Below, piece after piece: positions 24,164 through 36,319 of a DNA stretch of 64,000 nt. The stretch is taken from NCBI GenBank assembly GCA_027919835.1, contig JANVFP010000005.1, positions 1,612,001 to 1,676,000 of the forward strand, in the 5' to 3' direction. Both the position numbers and the translations under genes were made by a program. The stretch comes from Lentinula raphanica (lineage: Eukaryota > Basidiomycota > Agaricomycetes > Agaricales > Omphalotaceae). Each line of letters begins with the position of its first letter. Positions within the stretch are counted from its first letter, which is position 1. The notes below the pieces were generated by a model, which did no database searches, was not told the origin of the DNA, and saw only the letters and a list, made by a program, of their open reading frames with translations.

Positions 24164-24183
24164 CTGCACTGCTGGCAGTGCAG
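24164..24183. repeat. Perfect 9-bp inverted repeat, 2-bp loop
   Basis: CTGCACTGC, TG, GCAGTGCAG. The arms pair perfectly. The short loop makes it more likely a palindromic binding site than an RNA hairpin. No function is evident. Confidence 0.7.
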
Positions 24184-24606
24184 TGCGCACGGGCCATTTT
24201 TATGTCACGAGGAATCTTGACATATGTTTTTTCCCAGTATACATACTCTACAGTAATACGTATGAGGCGTCTGGCGATATCAGTCTCTGTACACCCTTAC
24301 ACTGCCATCCTCCGATGAACGACCCCGACTGGCACGAGTTACAGCCCCGACTGAGATCCCGACGTAACTGCATGACGCTGTATAGACAAAACCCTGAAAG
24401 CAGTGTCGGCGGTCACAACTTGGGACAGCAATCGGACCCAAGACTTCAACGTTTCAACAATTGGCCCCTTCAACTCGTTTATTCTTGTCTTTTTGTCTTA
24501 CAGCCTCCTTTTGTCCCTGGGGGCTAGTTTACACTATATAAACTCTTCGAGGTAGGTTGAACATTTCTTTCATTTAATCCCCTCACACTCGAAACAACCG
24601 TATACT

Positions 24607-25165
24607 ATGTTCGGATCATGGACAACGCTGTTCAAAGTTTTTGCTGCCATTCTCTGCTATTCAAGCGATAGCGCCGCGTATGCTTCTCCAATATTAACTG
24701 CGCGTAGATTCCGAGAATGTTTTGATGAGCAGTAAGTATTTTCGTGTTCTTCTGTGGCGCTTCAAGTTGTCATTGAACGAGACGGCTGTAGTGATAATCC
24801 CATTCCCTGTCCACAATCGAAATGGTCCAAGACCAAAATTATCATAATATGCACCGTCGTTGGTAAGTCGCAATGCGTTTGAAGGACTGGTTATACAAAT
24901 GATTAATGTGATTTGTGCAGGCGTTGTACTCCTTCTCATGGTTGCAAGTTATATCATGAAGTATAGGAGGACAGAGACAATGCGGGTTTTGGGGAGACCT
25001 TCGACGATCACTGGAAGATATCCTCAGTCGACAGTTTCACGACCAACGTCTTCGCCTCAGAAGGATGAAACTGCGGCCCCACCTTATAACTTGTCGGAGA
25101 GCGATGCAGCCCTCATCCCCCACCTCCTGCTTATACTCCATCATATAAGCTCTAATTTCTTTTAG
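24607..25165 (+). CDS. Single-pass membrane protein of unknown function
   Basis: Three exons (24607-24731, about 24792-24862 and 24921-25165) join in phase. The N-terminus MFGSWTTLFKVFAAILCYSS is a signal peptide or anchor. A short luminal part with two Cys (RRFRECFDEHDNPIPCPQSK) is followed by a hydrophobic helix, IIIICTVVGVVLLLMVASYI, a basic stop-transfer (MKYRRTETMR), and a Ser/Thr/Pro-rich cytoplasmic tail with APPYNL. The annotated frame ends SSNFF. A second frame at the same place would end with a PPPAYTPSYKL-like tail, which is typical of fungal membrane proteins, so a 1-nt frameshift near 25100 is possible. No named family is recognised. Confidence 0.6.
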
Positions 25166-25429
25166 ACTAGTCACTAGAATATCGCGTGCTCTTTCCTCTC
25201 TTTCTCTGTATGTATCTCGACCATTTCTGCCTTTCACGGACCATTGAACGAATTTGTATTCTATGATTTGATGATGTATCCTTATTGACATATTCTATTT
25301 CGCTATTAAGTAGTGTATACTATCTCTTAATCGAATACCCATGTACTTAGTTCTCTGGAGGGTGCGGCGTGGTGGCGCCAGAGGACGCGTTCAAGTAATT
25401 GGCACGTGCCACATTTCAAACTTGTTCTG

Positions 25430-27565
25430 ATGCACCCATCATCTCTCCAACTCCCCCAACCTACCCAGAAACCCACCGAGGCCAGGATGCGCATCGGACG
25501 ACCAGGAAACCGCTCATCACTTCTATCTCATACTTTTCCTTCCTTTTATGCATGCTACCTGCTTAAATCTGTTCAAACACCGAAATCAAACGCGTATGTT
25601 CTACTGTTCCATCATACACAATGATCGTCATTTGTTCTTAACCAGATTATCGCAGAACTTACATTGGTAGTACCCCGAATCCACCGAGAAGAATCAGGTT
25701 GATCACTTAGATCTGGACAGTCTTCATCGCTCTCATTCTCTCTTTCTTAGGCAGCACAATGGGGAGTTGACTCAGGGGGCCTGGAAAACCAAACGTGGAC
25801 GTCCATGGGTCATGCAAATGATTGTTCATGGCTTCCCTTCAAAGCTCGCTGCATTACAGTTTGAGTGGGCTTGGCAACATCCACACTTATCGCGACATAT
25901 CCGCGATGAGAACGGGAGAGTATTTACAACGAGCGGGCGTGGCTTGAAGCAGAATATCCAGTGCGTCAAGTTGTATTGTTGTCCTGCAAATGTTATACCG
26001 ATGACGCTTTTGATCTAGGATATTGCAGTTCATGATCTCCGTTCACCCTTACAATCTGTGGCCACTCCATGTCAAGATTTTTACGCCACAGGCGTTGAAG
26101 GTCTGGGAGGGACTGATGACTCCTGGAAAGGGAACGAAAGGGAAAGGAAAGGAGAAGGCTGATGCTACACGGTCGATAACGCTACCTCAAGGCTTTACTC
26201 TTTCGGTAGAACTGGAGGGTGTGGATGGGAAACTGGCTGGTGGGAGTGGAAGAACGAAGCCTATCGATGTGCAGGATGGTATGTCAATTTTCACTGACAA
26301 TCGGCGTGCAACCATTCATATGTGTTGCGCGGCTGTAGAGAAATTCACCAGTACGCATCTCAATAAGCATATCAACCTCCTCGCGTCCAAGCAAGTGCTC
26401 GAGTGTTCTCTCTGTCATGAACCTCTTACGAATTACACTTCGGCAAGTTCCACACCACAAAGGCTAACATGTAATACTGACCTTCCACAACATACAGGAA
26501 CCTCTGACGCACGCCCTTTGCCCACACCACTCTTGTGAGGGAACAGCCCATCTCTTATGTCTTTCACGCTATTTTCTCAAACAAGGCTCTGCTGAATCCA
26601 TGGTACCTAGAGGGGGTAACTGTCCATCGTGTTCGAACTTCGTGTTATGGGGCGACATAGTCAAAGGATGCTACAGACGAGCCGCAGGAGAAGCTGTCTC
26701 CGTTGAAGAGGACGAGGAGGCTTTGGACAAAATGTATAACTCGGACAGCTTGACAGAAGATAAATCCACGGGTATTGGAGACAAAGGGCAAGGTAAAGGT
26801 AAACGAAAAGCCAAAGCTGTGATATCACCAAGGAAGAAACGGGAGAGACAAAGCAAGGGAAAGGGAGAGAGCGGTGATACCAGTGGAAGCAGTGAAGGAG
26901 AAGAATTTGATTTCGATCTCATTGAACGAGAGCGATATTCAGATGATCCGGAAGTTAGGAACGGGAGGAGTCAACGGCGCAAAGCAGACACTGGTTCATC
27001 ACCTTCGAGACTGAGAATCGGTGATACACGTTTGACGATACCGACACCTTTGGTTCCCGCGGCTGCAAGTCCAGTTCGTACCCGAAAACCCAAGTCGACT
27101 ACGATTGACAGCAGTCCATCTACCGCAAGAAAACCAGCCAGGGCAGTGCACAGTCGGAAGAAGAGTCAAGAAAGCAGTGACGGGGAATTTTTCGATTTCG
27201 ATGGTGTTGATAACATGTCTTTCAGCGATGATGACGAAGCTCAGACGCAACGGAAAGTTGCCCGGCCGAAGGTGGTGGTAGCTACTGTGTCGTCGCCTGT
27301 CATGAAACGTGGACGTCCGAGGAGGGACAGTTCAAGTCCGGGATTGTCCAGTAAACCTTCAGGGAAACCTATGAAGCAGTTGGCAACGACACCGAAGCGG
27401 ACCTTTACGATAGGAGCTGCCCCGAGACGAGGGGTATCTTCACTTTACCAATCGGATGATGAAGACACAGACATGAATGCCCTTGAAAATGTCGTTCGGG
27501 ACGATGGTCTGCTCAGTCGTAGTATGTCTCTTCTTTCCGTCTCTTCTCCCTCTAGTTCTTTGTAA
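25430..27565 (+). CDS. slx1: SLX1 structure-specific endonuclease catalytic subunit
   Basis: SLX1 with SLX4 cuts branched DNA such as Holliday junctions and flaps in the nucleus. The GIY-YIG nuclease domain is near the N-terminus: [20 protein letters not shown], then [20 protein letters not shown] and [20 protein letters not shown]. It retains the YACYLL and TYIGST strands, the catalytic Arg in RRIRQHN, and FEWAWQHP. The C-terminal RING/PHD-like zinc domain is present: [46 protein letters not shown] long basic and acidic disordered tail (about 270 aa) follows, larger than in yeast SLX1. First ATG is 25430; a second in-frame ATG is 25487. The intron at 26443-26497 uses GC instead of GT. The gene converges on MED14. 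Confidence 0.95.
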
Positions 27566-27733
27566 ACTGTGAGGGTTGTCTTTGCTTCATCGTTTTTGAC
27601 GTTCTCTGTAAATATCCTATTTTAATTCTTGATTTTCTTCGTGTGCTATGGATACAACATGCTCAAGTAGGTAGGTAGTAAATCGATGTAAGTTTAAGAA
27701 ACCAGAAAAGTATATGGATAGCCATCCCCGTTA

Positions 27734-30700
27734 TCAACCTTGCTTGAGTTTAGCTGTTACCTGGGTATACACTGCTCTGATTAGCGGCTTGACCGATGTC
27801 TTGTGGCAGATCAATGCAACATCAACAGGTGCTATGGTACCTGGTGTTGCATCTCCAGACTGGAGCGCCTGTCGGACACAGTCAAGAACGATAGTCGAAT
27901 AATCAGGTATTGACTTCAAGGTATGGTCAACATTAGGGTCCGCCATGATGACATCGCCGGATGCATCCTTTTCCTCGGTTTTAATCAACGGAGTCGCCGA
28001 TGTTAATGAAGGGTAGAACGAGTAAGAAGCGTCGAGTATGGCTACTCTGTCATCCGTCATCAATCGTATGTCAAGCGCATGTCTAGCAAAGGATGGTTTA
28101 TTGAAGGGCTGTTCAATGCTTCAGTAGTAAAAATCATACCTCAGATCGCCGAACATTAACCTATACCATCCAGCTGCTTTTGCAAACGTCTCAACAGGTA
28201 TCTTTCCTTCCTCATGTTCAGTCTCTCTTCGAATTGCTTCTAATTCGACAGCTATAGGAAGTGTATCCCGAAGGAGACGAACGAGTCTGTGCAACGAAGG
28301 TGCAAGCCGACCGTGCCCGGGTGTCAAGATATTCCGCAAGAACGGTTCGGCGTCATCATGGGGGTTAAAGGGATCATAATCACCAAGGTTTCCGGAACTT
28401 CTTCGAGTACGAGAGAACCGAAGATCAAAGGTGCCACCGTTGGAGAGTTGATCTTCACATGTTATGAAGACGGTATAATCCTGTGGCAATGAACTTTTTA
28501 CATACTCGGATAGCGTACTTGACGAAGCAGCAACATACCTCTGCATAGGCAAATTCCACAGTTTGTAGGTCGAATGAAAGGAGCCTGATATCGGGCCATA
28601 GTTTTTCTTTCGACATTTGAGCGACTGCATTATTGATCAGTCAACGGATTGATATGTTCAAGAAGACAAAGGACTAGCCTTGTCGTGCAATCACCACCAT
28701 CTTCGAAACTCGGGCCCATTCCTCTAAGAATTCGTCTACGCACGTATCGACGTTCTCAGAAAGGAAAGAAACCACAGCTTCAGTTGTGTCGTAAATAATT
28801 CTCTTCGAGGGGCGTATCACGGTACTAGTCCCAGCAGATTTTCCCATCGGTTGCTGTACATATTTCAGCTTCACACAGGTGACAACCTGAGCCTTCTTCT
28901 CTGACCACCAGTTGAGCGGTATAACACGAATGTTGGGCATAGCCGCTTCAGCTGCCGGAGCTCCAGATAATATGTCCGAAGACTGTACGCATAATCCCGG
29001 GACTGAGCGAGCGAGAGAAGACTGTATATAGGCCAGCTCGGGCGATACTGATGTTGAGCCACTGTGGTTGACGTGCTTGAATGGAATGCCACGATTCTTC
29101 AGCTGGATTTCGACGTTCAGGTAGGCAACACGAGCACTTGCGGTTACGTTCCGTCATTCATGCATACCACGACGTCAAGACAGTTCGCACTTACCAGCAA
29201 TAACTATAGATCTCGCGGAGAACCTGTGTCTCCAGATGAAATCTATACGCCTGATTCAATACCGTCAATTTTCTGAGGAAGGCTTTATCTTACGTTGCAG
29301 AAGGTTGCTCAACCATAGACAGTTTCTCGTCCGAGTGCGTAGTCTTGAGTCCAGGATGTGATTCAGGTCGTTCGGTTCGTGCGCTTATCCTCAGATCATC
29401 GTTTCTGATACGTGAGAAATCCAGCCACGCAATGTCGCCCATGACCATGCTATTGGTGATAGTGTTTCGCATGACCTGTGTGTTGATCAAAGCGTATTTG
29501 AACTCTTCGTCAGAAATCAAGATGACGAGGTAATGAGTAGGATGACTTTGCAACTGTATATAAAGGGAACCTCTATGAGGTCCCAACTTGGATAGTTCTG
29601 GAATACATCAGTATTTGGAGAAAGCTGGAGAACGATATTTAACGTACCGGCTTGACTAAAATTGCGAGATCGATAGCTTTGCAAGCCCAGATATTGAGCC
29701 TTCTGTTCAAGGAGATCGATGATGGTCTAAACGAGAACAAAATCAACGAGGATCAAACGACGGATGCATCATTAAAGATATACATAGAGTCGGATCGAAA
29801 TCAGCGCGGTCAGGATATGACCTGGCGTTTCATTGATCTTGTCTGCGAACCTGAGGAGCCTCGACCCGTGCATAGTGGCTGCAAGGTCTCCTACATCGCG
29901 GAGGGTGAAGCGTCCCGTCCTGGGGTCCAGAGAAACAAGAAGGTATTTGTCTGCGCAAAGAAGAACCCTGAAGGCTTGGAATTCGTCTTGTCCAGATGAA
30001 GTTAGAGCGTTGACCCGCACGTGTCTATTGAGAGCTCACCATCCTCGATGAGAGTTAGAACACCTGGTGCAGCGAAGCCCGAGCGCCCGGTGTGCTGGAG
30101 CTGGTATTGAATTCTTCTCAAGATCAGGTTGACATGTTTGTGAATGATCTTCCGGAGCATGGCTTCGAAGTCCAAGTCATCAGCATCCTAGTTCGTTCTG
30201 ATCAAGACGAAGGACTACAATGATGGTGGTCAAATGCATTACCACCACTAGCACACCATTTGGCAGCAGGTAATCTTCAGGTGGAATATTGATTCCGATG
30301 GCGTTCGGAGTTGGTTCCCATCGAACCTCGAATTTGAGTGACTGGATGTGGTCCGAAGCACTTTTGGACCCGAGCTTCGATGCATATTGCAGCTCAGCCA
30401 AAACGTTGGCTTTTGACGAGCTGGCGTGTGAAGTCTTGACGCCTTCCACCATCGATATTGTGATTTTCCCGCCATGAAGAGGTACTGTTGATCTTGGCTG
30501 TTGACGTTGGTTGGTAGGTTTCCGTCTGGTCCACATATTAGCTATTTTGCTTCGTTGATTATTCATAGAAACTTACATCCAATAGGTGGCTGTGAGCACC
30601 TTTCTATTTGGAGTGATCGTAACGTTCAAGAAGTCCGCCCAGCCTAAAGAACGCATTCTGGTTGCCTGACAATCAAGATCAATGGCATTTTATCTCATGA

Positions 30701-32100
30701 TGCAATGCATAATACCTGGAAGAAGAGTGCTTCGAGTTGATAGGACATTGACATCATCTCTGAAAGAGTAGAGGATTAACCAGCGTATGAAGAGGGCAAG
30801 CAGAGCATACGCAAGAAATTAAAAACACGGATGAGCGGCGTATCAACAACGTCTTCAGGTAATTCCGGAGCTGGAGGGGGTGGTTCAATTCCAGGCGGAA
30901 GGTAGTCTGGCGGGGGCTTTGGAATGTATAGCTCTAGTTGTCGGTCTATCTCTTCTTTGATGAAGCCGTGCATAATTCCAACCGGGCGTCGAGGGAATTC
31001 TATGCAAATTGAAGCTAAGATTACGACAGGTCACGACGGGCCTACCTTGTGTGCCATTGACATCGCCACCAATGTTGATGAGAAACTCGACGTGTAAGAA
31101 CATCCAAGGATCTTTTGGTTGGGCGCCTTTCAGAGTCAAGGAACATTCGAACAACTTGGGGACTGTGAAGTATACGCGGCCATCGGCTAGGAAAAATTTC
31201 AGTATTGGTGTACCAAGAATCTGAGCAGTGAGATATGCTTTACCAATGCGCTGACGGGACATTTCGATAGGGATAACCTCATTCAACCGCAGTCGAAACT
31301 GTATCGTGTCCTGAATTCCTGTCAGAGTTCTGATCACTTCGGCATCCGTTAATGGTGTGGGAGGTATGATGGATTTCTTTGGGTTCGTATCAGTAGCACA
31401 TATCGGATGAGACGGCGAGACAGACTTTGATCCTGGTGGGCAGCCGTTTGTAGGTACCAAATGTAAGGACATCTAGCGAAGTGAGGAGGTCATGATTTCG
31501 CAGTCTGTTGTGAAGGTTTGAATGTGCACAAAAAATGTGTCTGCTTTTCCACACACCGTGCAGGGTCCAAAGATTCCCGTGCGTATGTTAAGCCTTGGAT
31601 GGCATCCTCAAATTGGCGATTTTGATCCATAAGAAAAGCAGTGATATTCTGGTATATTCTGAGCACGATTTTGGTACATAGTGAGCGCAAATGAACGAAT
31701 TCACCATGCATTTCTGCACAGTTTCCGCGTCGCGAGACCATTTCACGATAGCATAGAGCTTTACCACTTGCTTCTTCGTCTTGACTACCCAGTCGGCCAA
31801 AGTCCGTTTGCGAGCTGCATCAGACATGTTTGGAAGACTGCCAATAGTCAGTACTTAAGTGAAGGGATAAGGGTTCGATACGACTCACGTTTCGCTCATT
31901 TCCGTCAACTCTGTGTATATAGCCTGCATCACACGGGACAATATATCTCCCAGTGATATTTGACCATCGAGCACCTCCGGCAGCTCACGTTCTAGCTGTT
32001 CAACGCTGGGTTCTACATCTCCATTTACATGGACACCGTTGGTTGTTGGATATTGGTCGACCATTACCCCATTGTTGTTTGTTGACGGATCTGGGTTCAT
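27734..32100 (-). CDS. med14: Mediator complex subunit 14
   Basis: MED14 (yeast Rgr1) is the scaffold linking the head, middle and tail modules of Mediator, the RNA polymerase II co-activator. The ATG at 32100 begins MNPDPSTNNN. The family N-terminus is obvious: ISLGDILSRVMQAIYTELTE, LPNMSDAARKRTLADWVVKT, KKQVVKLYAIVKWSRDAETV, NITAFLMDQNRQFEDAIQGL, and TYARESLDPARLRNHDLLTS. Further in come TGIQDTIQFRLRLNEVIPIE, DGRVYFTVPKLFECSLTLKG, and DPWMFLHVEFLINIGGDVNG. The rest continues through many short exons to a C-terminal part ending RAVYTQVTAKLKQG. Total is roughly 1000-1100 aa. I checked the early part only; the inner exon borders of the C-terminal half are approximate. Divergent from SCY1 with 242 bp between start codons. 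Confidence 0.9.
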
Positions 32101-32342
32101 TGAATGACCAGAAATTATTCAAAGTTGGGAGAAAGCGGTGGTCAGAGAGATTATGGATCTAGGTCATTGGGCATTGACCAAAGTATAGAATCGGAGGAGA
32201 GATGAAGGATGGGAGTAGAAAAGAAATAAAATGTACGCCACATGGCCAACTGAAAAGGAATGATCAAAATTTGATGGTCCACCCGCTTTTCCACAATCAA
32301 AGTTTCTAACACACCTTTCGTTCTCATTTCCGTCCCTCGTGC

Positions 32343-35300
32343 ATGGATTATTTGCGGAACCTTGGGTCAGCAGCGGTATCAACTCTAGTGCAAAAGTCCG
32401 GCCTCAATCTCCCTTTTTCCCTGGGCCCCAAGGTTGCATCGTTGGACGGAATATGCAGTTTGTATGATGCCACCAAGAGGGTACGTGTTCTGTTCCTGTT
32501 CTTTAATCATGAACATCTCATCCTTCAAAGGACGACTCTACTCTGGTGTCCGTGTTTGAGTACGATTTCAGCCAACGTAGAGATCTCGCTCCGCTGGCCA
32601 AAAACTCGCTCCGAAAGCTTCGAACTATCCGTCATCCCGATGTACTCAAATTCATGGACGCGGTAGAGTCGGATACAACAATATTGATTATGACAGAACG
32701 CGTTCGACCTTTGGACACTGTTCTTCAAGCTTGGACTTCTAAAGGCGTCCAGGAGAAAGAGGATTGGATTATATGGGGACTACATCGAATATCCGTTCGT
32801 CTGATCATTTATGGCACTCAGCAGACTAATCAGATGCTTGATCCAGGTTGCCCTTGCATTTATCAATGATTCCTGCGCGTCAACTCATGGCGCGATTCGA
32901 ACCAAAGCCGTGTTTCTTTCTCTCACAGGAGAATGGAAGTTAGGTGGATTCGAGGTATTGAGCAATCCAAATGACGATGCTGCCGTTCTCTATGTACGCC
33001 TTGGTCAGAGTTCCGATTGTATCTTACCTGATCCAATCCTAACGACAGTCTTTGGGAAGTCTTCTACCTGATAACATGAGTTGGGCACCTCCGGAAGTGA
33101 AGAAAGGCGGATGGTCAACACTCAAGCAGTAAGTGCATTTATTAGAAATTGTGAGGAATGAACAGAAGACCATGATGGTTATGGCAGAGAAAACCCGCCG
33201 GCAGCAGACGCATATGCTCTGGGGTTATTGGTCAATGCGACTTTCAATCCTGACCATCACCCGCCAGCAACGGCGTCACCGCCCCATCCACCTCCAGCTG
33301 CTGTTTCCCGGGGCAACATGCCGAATGCTGTGTTTCCTATGTACAAGAAACTGTTGAACCCTAATCCCAAAGGACGGCTGACTGCAAAAGGTTTTCTCGA
33401 GATAGGCATGTCCGACTCGAGCTTTTTTGCCAGTAACCGGCTGGTCAAAGTATGTTCTGGCTTGGACAATTTTGCCTTGGCAAGCGAATCGGAGAAGCTG
33501 ATCTTACTCCGGTACGTTCGTGTTCCGTTATACACCATGGTTGAGTTCACATAACCTCCACGCAGGACTCTTCATGACTCCGTAGATTCATTTCCCTCTG
33601 AATTCGCGACAGATCGCGTCTTGCCATCCTTGGTCTCCGCTCTGGAATATGGAGGAGCATCTGCTGCGACAATCGTACCTCTCGTTCTTCGTATAGGTAC
33701 AAACGTTTCAGACGACAAGTACGAAAGTGCCATCATCACACCCGTAGTAAAGCTATTTGCAAGCCCTGATCGAGGTATACGTATGGCGTTACTGGATCAT
33801 TTGCCGGAGTATGCAGATAAACTGGATAAGAAAACTGTGGACGGGAAGATCTTCCCCCATCTGGTTTGTAAATTCAGTGTTAGCGATTGATTTCCTGTTG
33901 ATACACCTTTCAGCAAACTGGATTTTCGGATACGGTGGCAGTCATCCGTGAAGCAACAGTGAAGTCAATCAGTCTGATAGCTCCAAAAGTGAGTTCCTGT
34001 ACTCGGATGCTTAAATCCTTCTACAAAGATCCCGCTTTCAGCTCAGTGATCGCAACTTGAACAATGATCTACTACGCTTCCTCGCAAAAATGCAACAAGA
34101 TCCAGAGGCTTCTATACGAACAAACACATGTATTTTGATAGGTCGTCTAGGACCAACGCTGGGATACAACACGAAGAAGAAAGTTCTTGTTCCGGCATTC
34201 TTGCGCGCTTTGAAAGACCCTTTTGTACATGCTCGTGTAGCTGGTTTAATGGCGTTCATGGCTACCATCGACTGTTTTGATGTTGAAGACCTTGCCACAA
34301 AGGTGATACCGAACATGTCCTTTGCTTTGGTGGATAAAGAAAAGTAGTCAAATATCTATTCGTTATCGTTCTTCGTCTAACGTTGTGCATTCAGACTAGT
34401 TCGGGATCAGGCATTCAAGACGATGGAGTTATTCATCAAGAAACTCGAAAATTACGTTGCTACTTTGGTATGTCTCAATCTTATGCAAAGTGAACGCTAA
34501 TGTTTTGTACAAATCAAATCTAGCCAGAAACAGCTACGCCCAATCCATTAGACCAATTCTCAGATCCAGTCGCGGCAGCATCTCAGGGTACACTGGTCAC
34601 ATCTGCTGCAGGTGCGGCTGGCGCATTAGCAGGATGGGCAATGTCTTCTATTGGAAAACGAGTAAGTACTTTCAGAATGCGATATTCACTCGACAGTTGA
34701 TTGTCCTCAGCTGGCCGCCTCGGACATGCAAACTACCATGGCACCTTCCACGGCGACTAGCCTCGACCGTCCAACTTCTGCCCCGCCGCCCGCAGAAGAC
34801 ACCCGCATCGGCAACTTACGACCAAGCCCGCTCTTAACCTCCATCTCAGCAGCGAACTCTACTGTGACTTCACCAGCACTTCCAATTCGACCGAGTTTCC
34901 AGTCGAGCTCTAAGACAAAAGGAATGCAACTGGGTGCAAGCAAAGTCCCTTCTAGCATTGCCGCTGCGCTGGCAGAGACATTGGCAGATGAAGTTAGCAT
35001 TGAAGATCATGGACTTGAAGCATCGAATCCCTGGGGCGATGATGATTTGATGGACGTGAATGCTGATGAGGGTGATTGGAGTGAGTATTGAAGATGAGGC
35101 TAGAATATGATTCATTGCTAATTCAGAGTTCAGGTGCATTCGAATCCGCGCCAGCACCAGTACCGGTAATGGTAACACCAGCTGTTGTTGCACCAAAACC
35201 TGTATCAGCTTCGACACGTTTTGGCAGTAATGGATTCGGGTCTGCGACATCTGCACCAAAATCCCGGACACCGGTGCCATCAATGTCGAATAAGACTTCA

Positions 35301-35570
35301 TCAACCATTTCACCTTCATCATCTACCAATGGTTGGGATCAGGGTGATGCTTGGGATACACCTTCTACCGCGCAGCGTTCAACGAGTCCTGCTACGCCGA
35401 TACCAACGTCGACTATGACCAAGGAGGAGAAAGCCGCTGAGATGGCTAGACGGAAGGAAGAGAGGAAACAAGTGAGATCTGTTGTCTTGAAGATAGATCT
35501 GTTGCTGACGATTCTCTGATAGCGCATTGCGATGTTGAAGGAGCAGAAAAAACACGCTACTCAATCATGA
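32343..35570 (+). CDS. scy1: SCY1-like pseudokinase with HEAT repeats
   Basis: SCY1/SCYL proteins act in COPI/Golgi traffic and in tRNA export (yeast Cex1-like role). The N-terminal kinase-like domain reads MDYLRNLGSAAVSTLVQKSG, then VSVFEYDFSQRRDLAPLAKN and LRKLRTIRHPDVLKFMDAVE. GEWKLGGFEVLS stands where active kinases have DFG, and the HRD motif is missing; this is the usual pseudokinase state of the family. PAADAYALGLLV follows. HEAT-repeat-like helices follow: SFPSEFATDRVLPSLVSALE, DGKIFPHLQTGFSDTVAVIR, and DPFVHARVAGLMAFMATIDC. The C-terminal 250 residues are Ser/Pro/Ala rich and end with a basic coiled coil (EERKQRIAMLKEQKKHATQS). The total is about 830 aa. Exons were joined by reading phase in several places. 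Confidence 0.92.
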
Positions 35571-35657
35571 CGACTCGATCACGACGACCGCGACGATTCT
35601 TTGCTACATATCAGTATATACTCGGCTTGTATTCTTACAAAGATCATTCTAAGAGAA

Positions 35658-36137
35658 TCACTCTGATGTATTTGCAGCGGCGTTTGATTCTATGGCTTCT
35701 TCTATGGGTATACGAACCAACATTTCTCCCTGTGAGGTGGAATCTGCTTGGTCTTCAGATGATCCTCTTGCATTGACTGTAGAATAAGAAACATAAGCCT
35801 CTGATAAACGAAAAGGTCTTAATCGCGCACGAAATAAACTGAGTATATGGAACATCCTAGGCCACTGTTCTGATACTTGGCCGTGAACTGGAATTTCTGA
35901 TGAGTGCATGCGTCCAAGAAGATCATAAACTTAAGTACCTTCTCCAGCCATGGCCATCACATCGCAATCATCTGCTAGTCCAAGGATTCTTTCAAGAAAG
36001 GCAGAGCTCGTTCTCTCCAAGGCAGCGACAGCCTCGTATTCTTTCTTCTTTTCGTTCAATTTGAGAAGTGTCGCTTGGGAATTGGTTTGTGGGTTCGCGT
36101 ATAGTGACCTATTGGCGATGGATGAAGGCCTCATCAT
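35658..36137 (-). CDS. dad2: DASH complex subunit DAD2
   Basis: DAD2 is a small subunit of the DASH/Dam1 ring that couples kinetochores to microtubules in fungi. The ATG at 36137 gives MMRPSSIANRSLYANPQTNS followed by QATLLKLNEKKKEYEAVAAL, a helix, and LERTSSAFLERILGLADDCD. After an intron with donor GTACTT, the continuation is VHGQVSEQWPRMFHILSLF. This matches the compact Dad2 family pattern (coiled helix, then a short W-P-x-M-F-x-I-L motif). A second intron (54 nt, donor GTGCGC, acceptor CTACAG) would give HILSLFLNARGSSED; reading through is also open. The tail to 35658 is Ser/Glu rich. The gene start is 182 bp from the divergent MED12 ATG. The MM start has two adjacent ATG codons. Confidence 0.88.
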
Positions 36138-36319
36138 TATCTTTCCAGTAACATGGAATTCAAGATGAAGGCTGGCGCTGATGAAGGTCACTAGTGGAAA
36201 CGGCACGGCACGTGCAGCAATCCTTTTGCATTGCGACTATCAAGTTCAAATGAAAATCTTCTTTTGCAGTGGACATCGTGTGGCATAGGCTTTGATTTAT
36301 TGTGGTCCTTGGTGGTTCA

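Larger units (their letters stand above)
23427..24606. other. Intergenic region with a small ORF, a palindrome and a TATA box
   Basis: Two items inside are listed separately (small ORF at 23865, palindrome at 24164). A TATATAA at 24535-24541 lies 66 bp before the next ATG. Otherwise the stretch is A/T-rich without a recognisable gene. Confidence 0.5.

Noticed and set aside
25384..25390. ACGCGT just upstream of SLX1 as an MCB element
   Set aside because: A single hexamer is expected about 15 times in 64 kb and several copies lie inside coding exons here, so it cannot be distinguished from chance.
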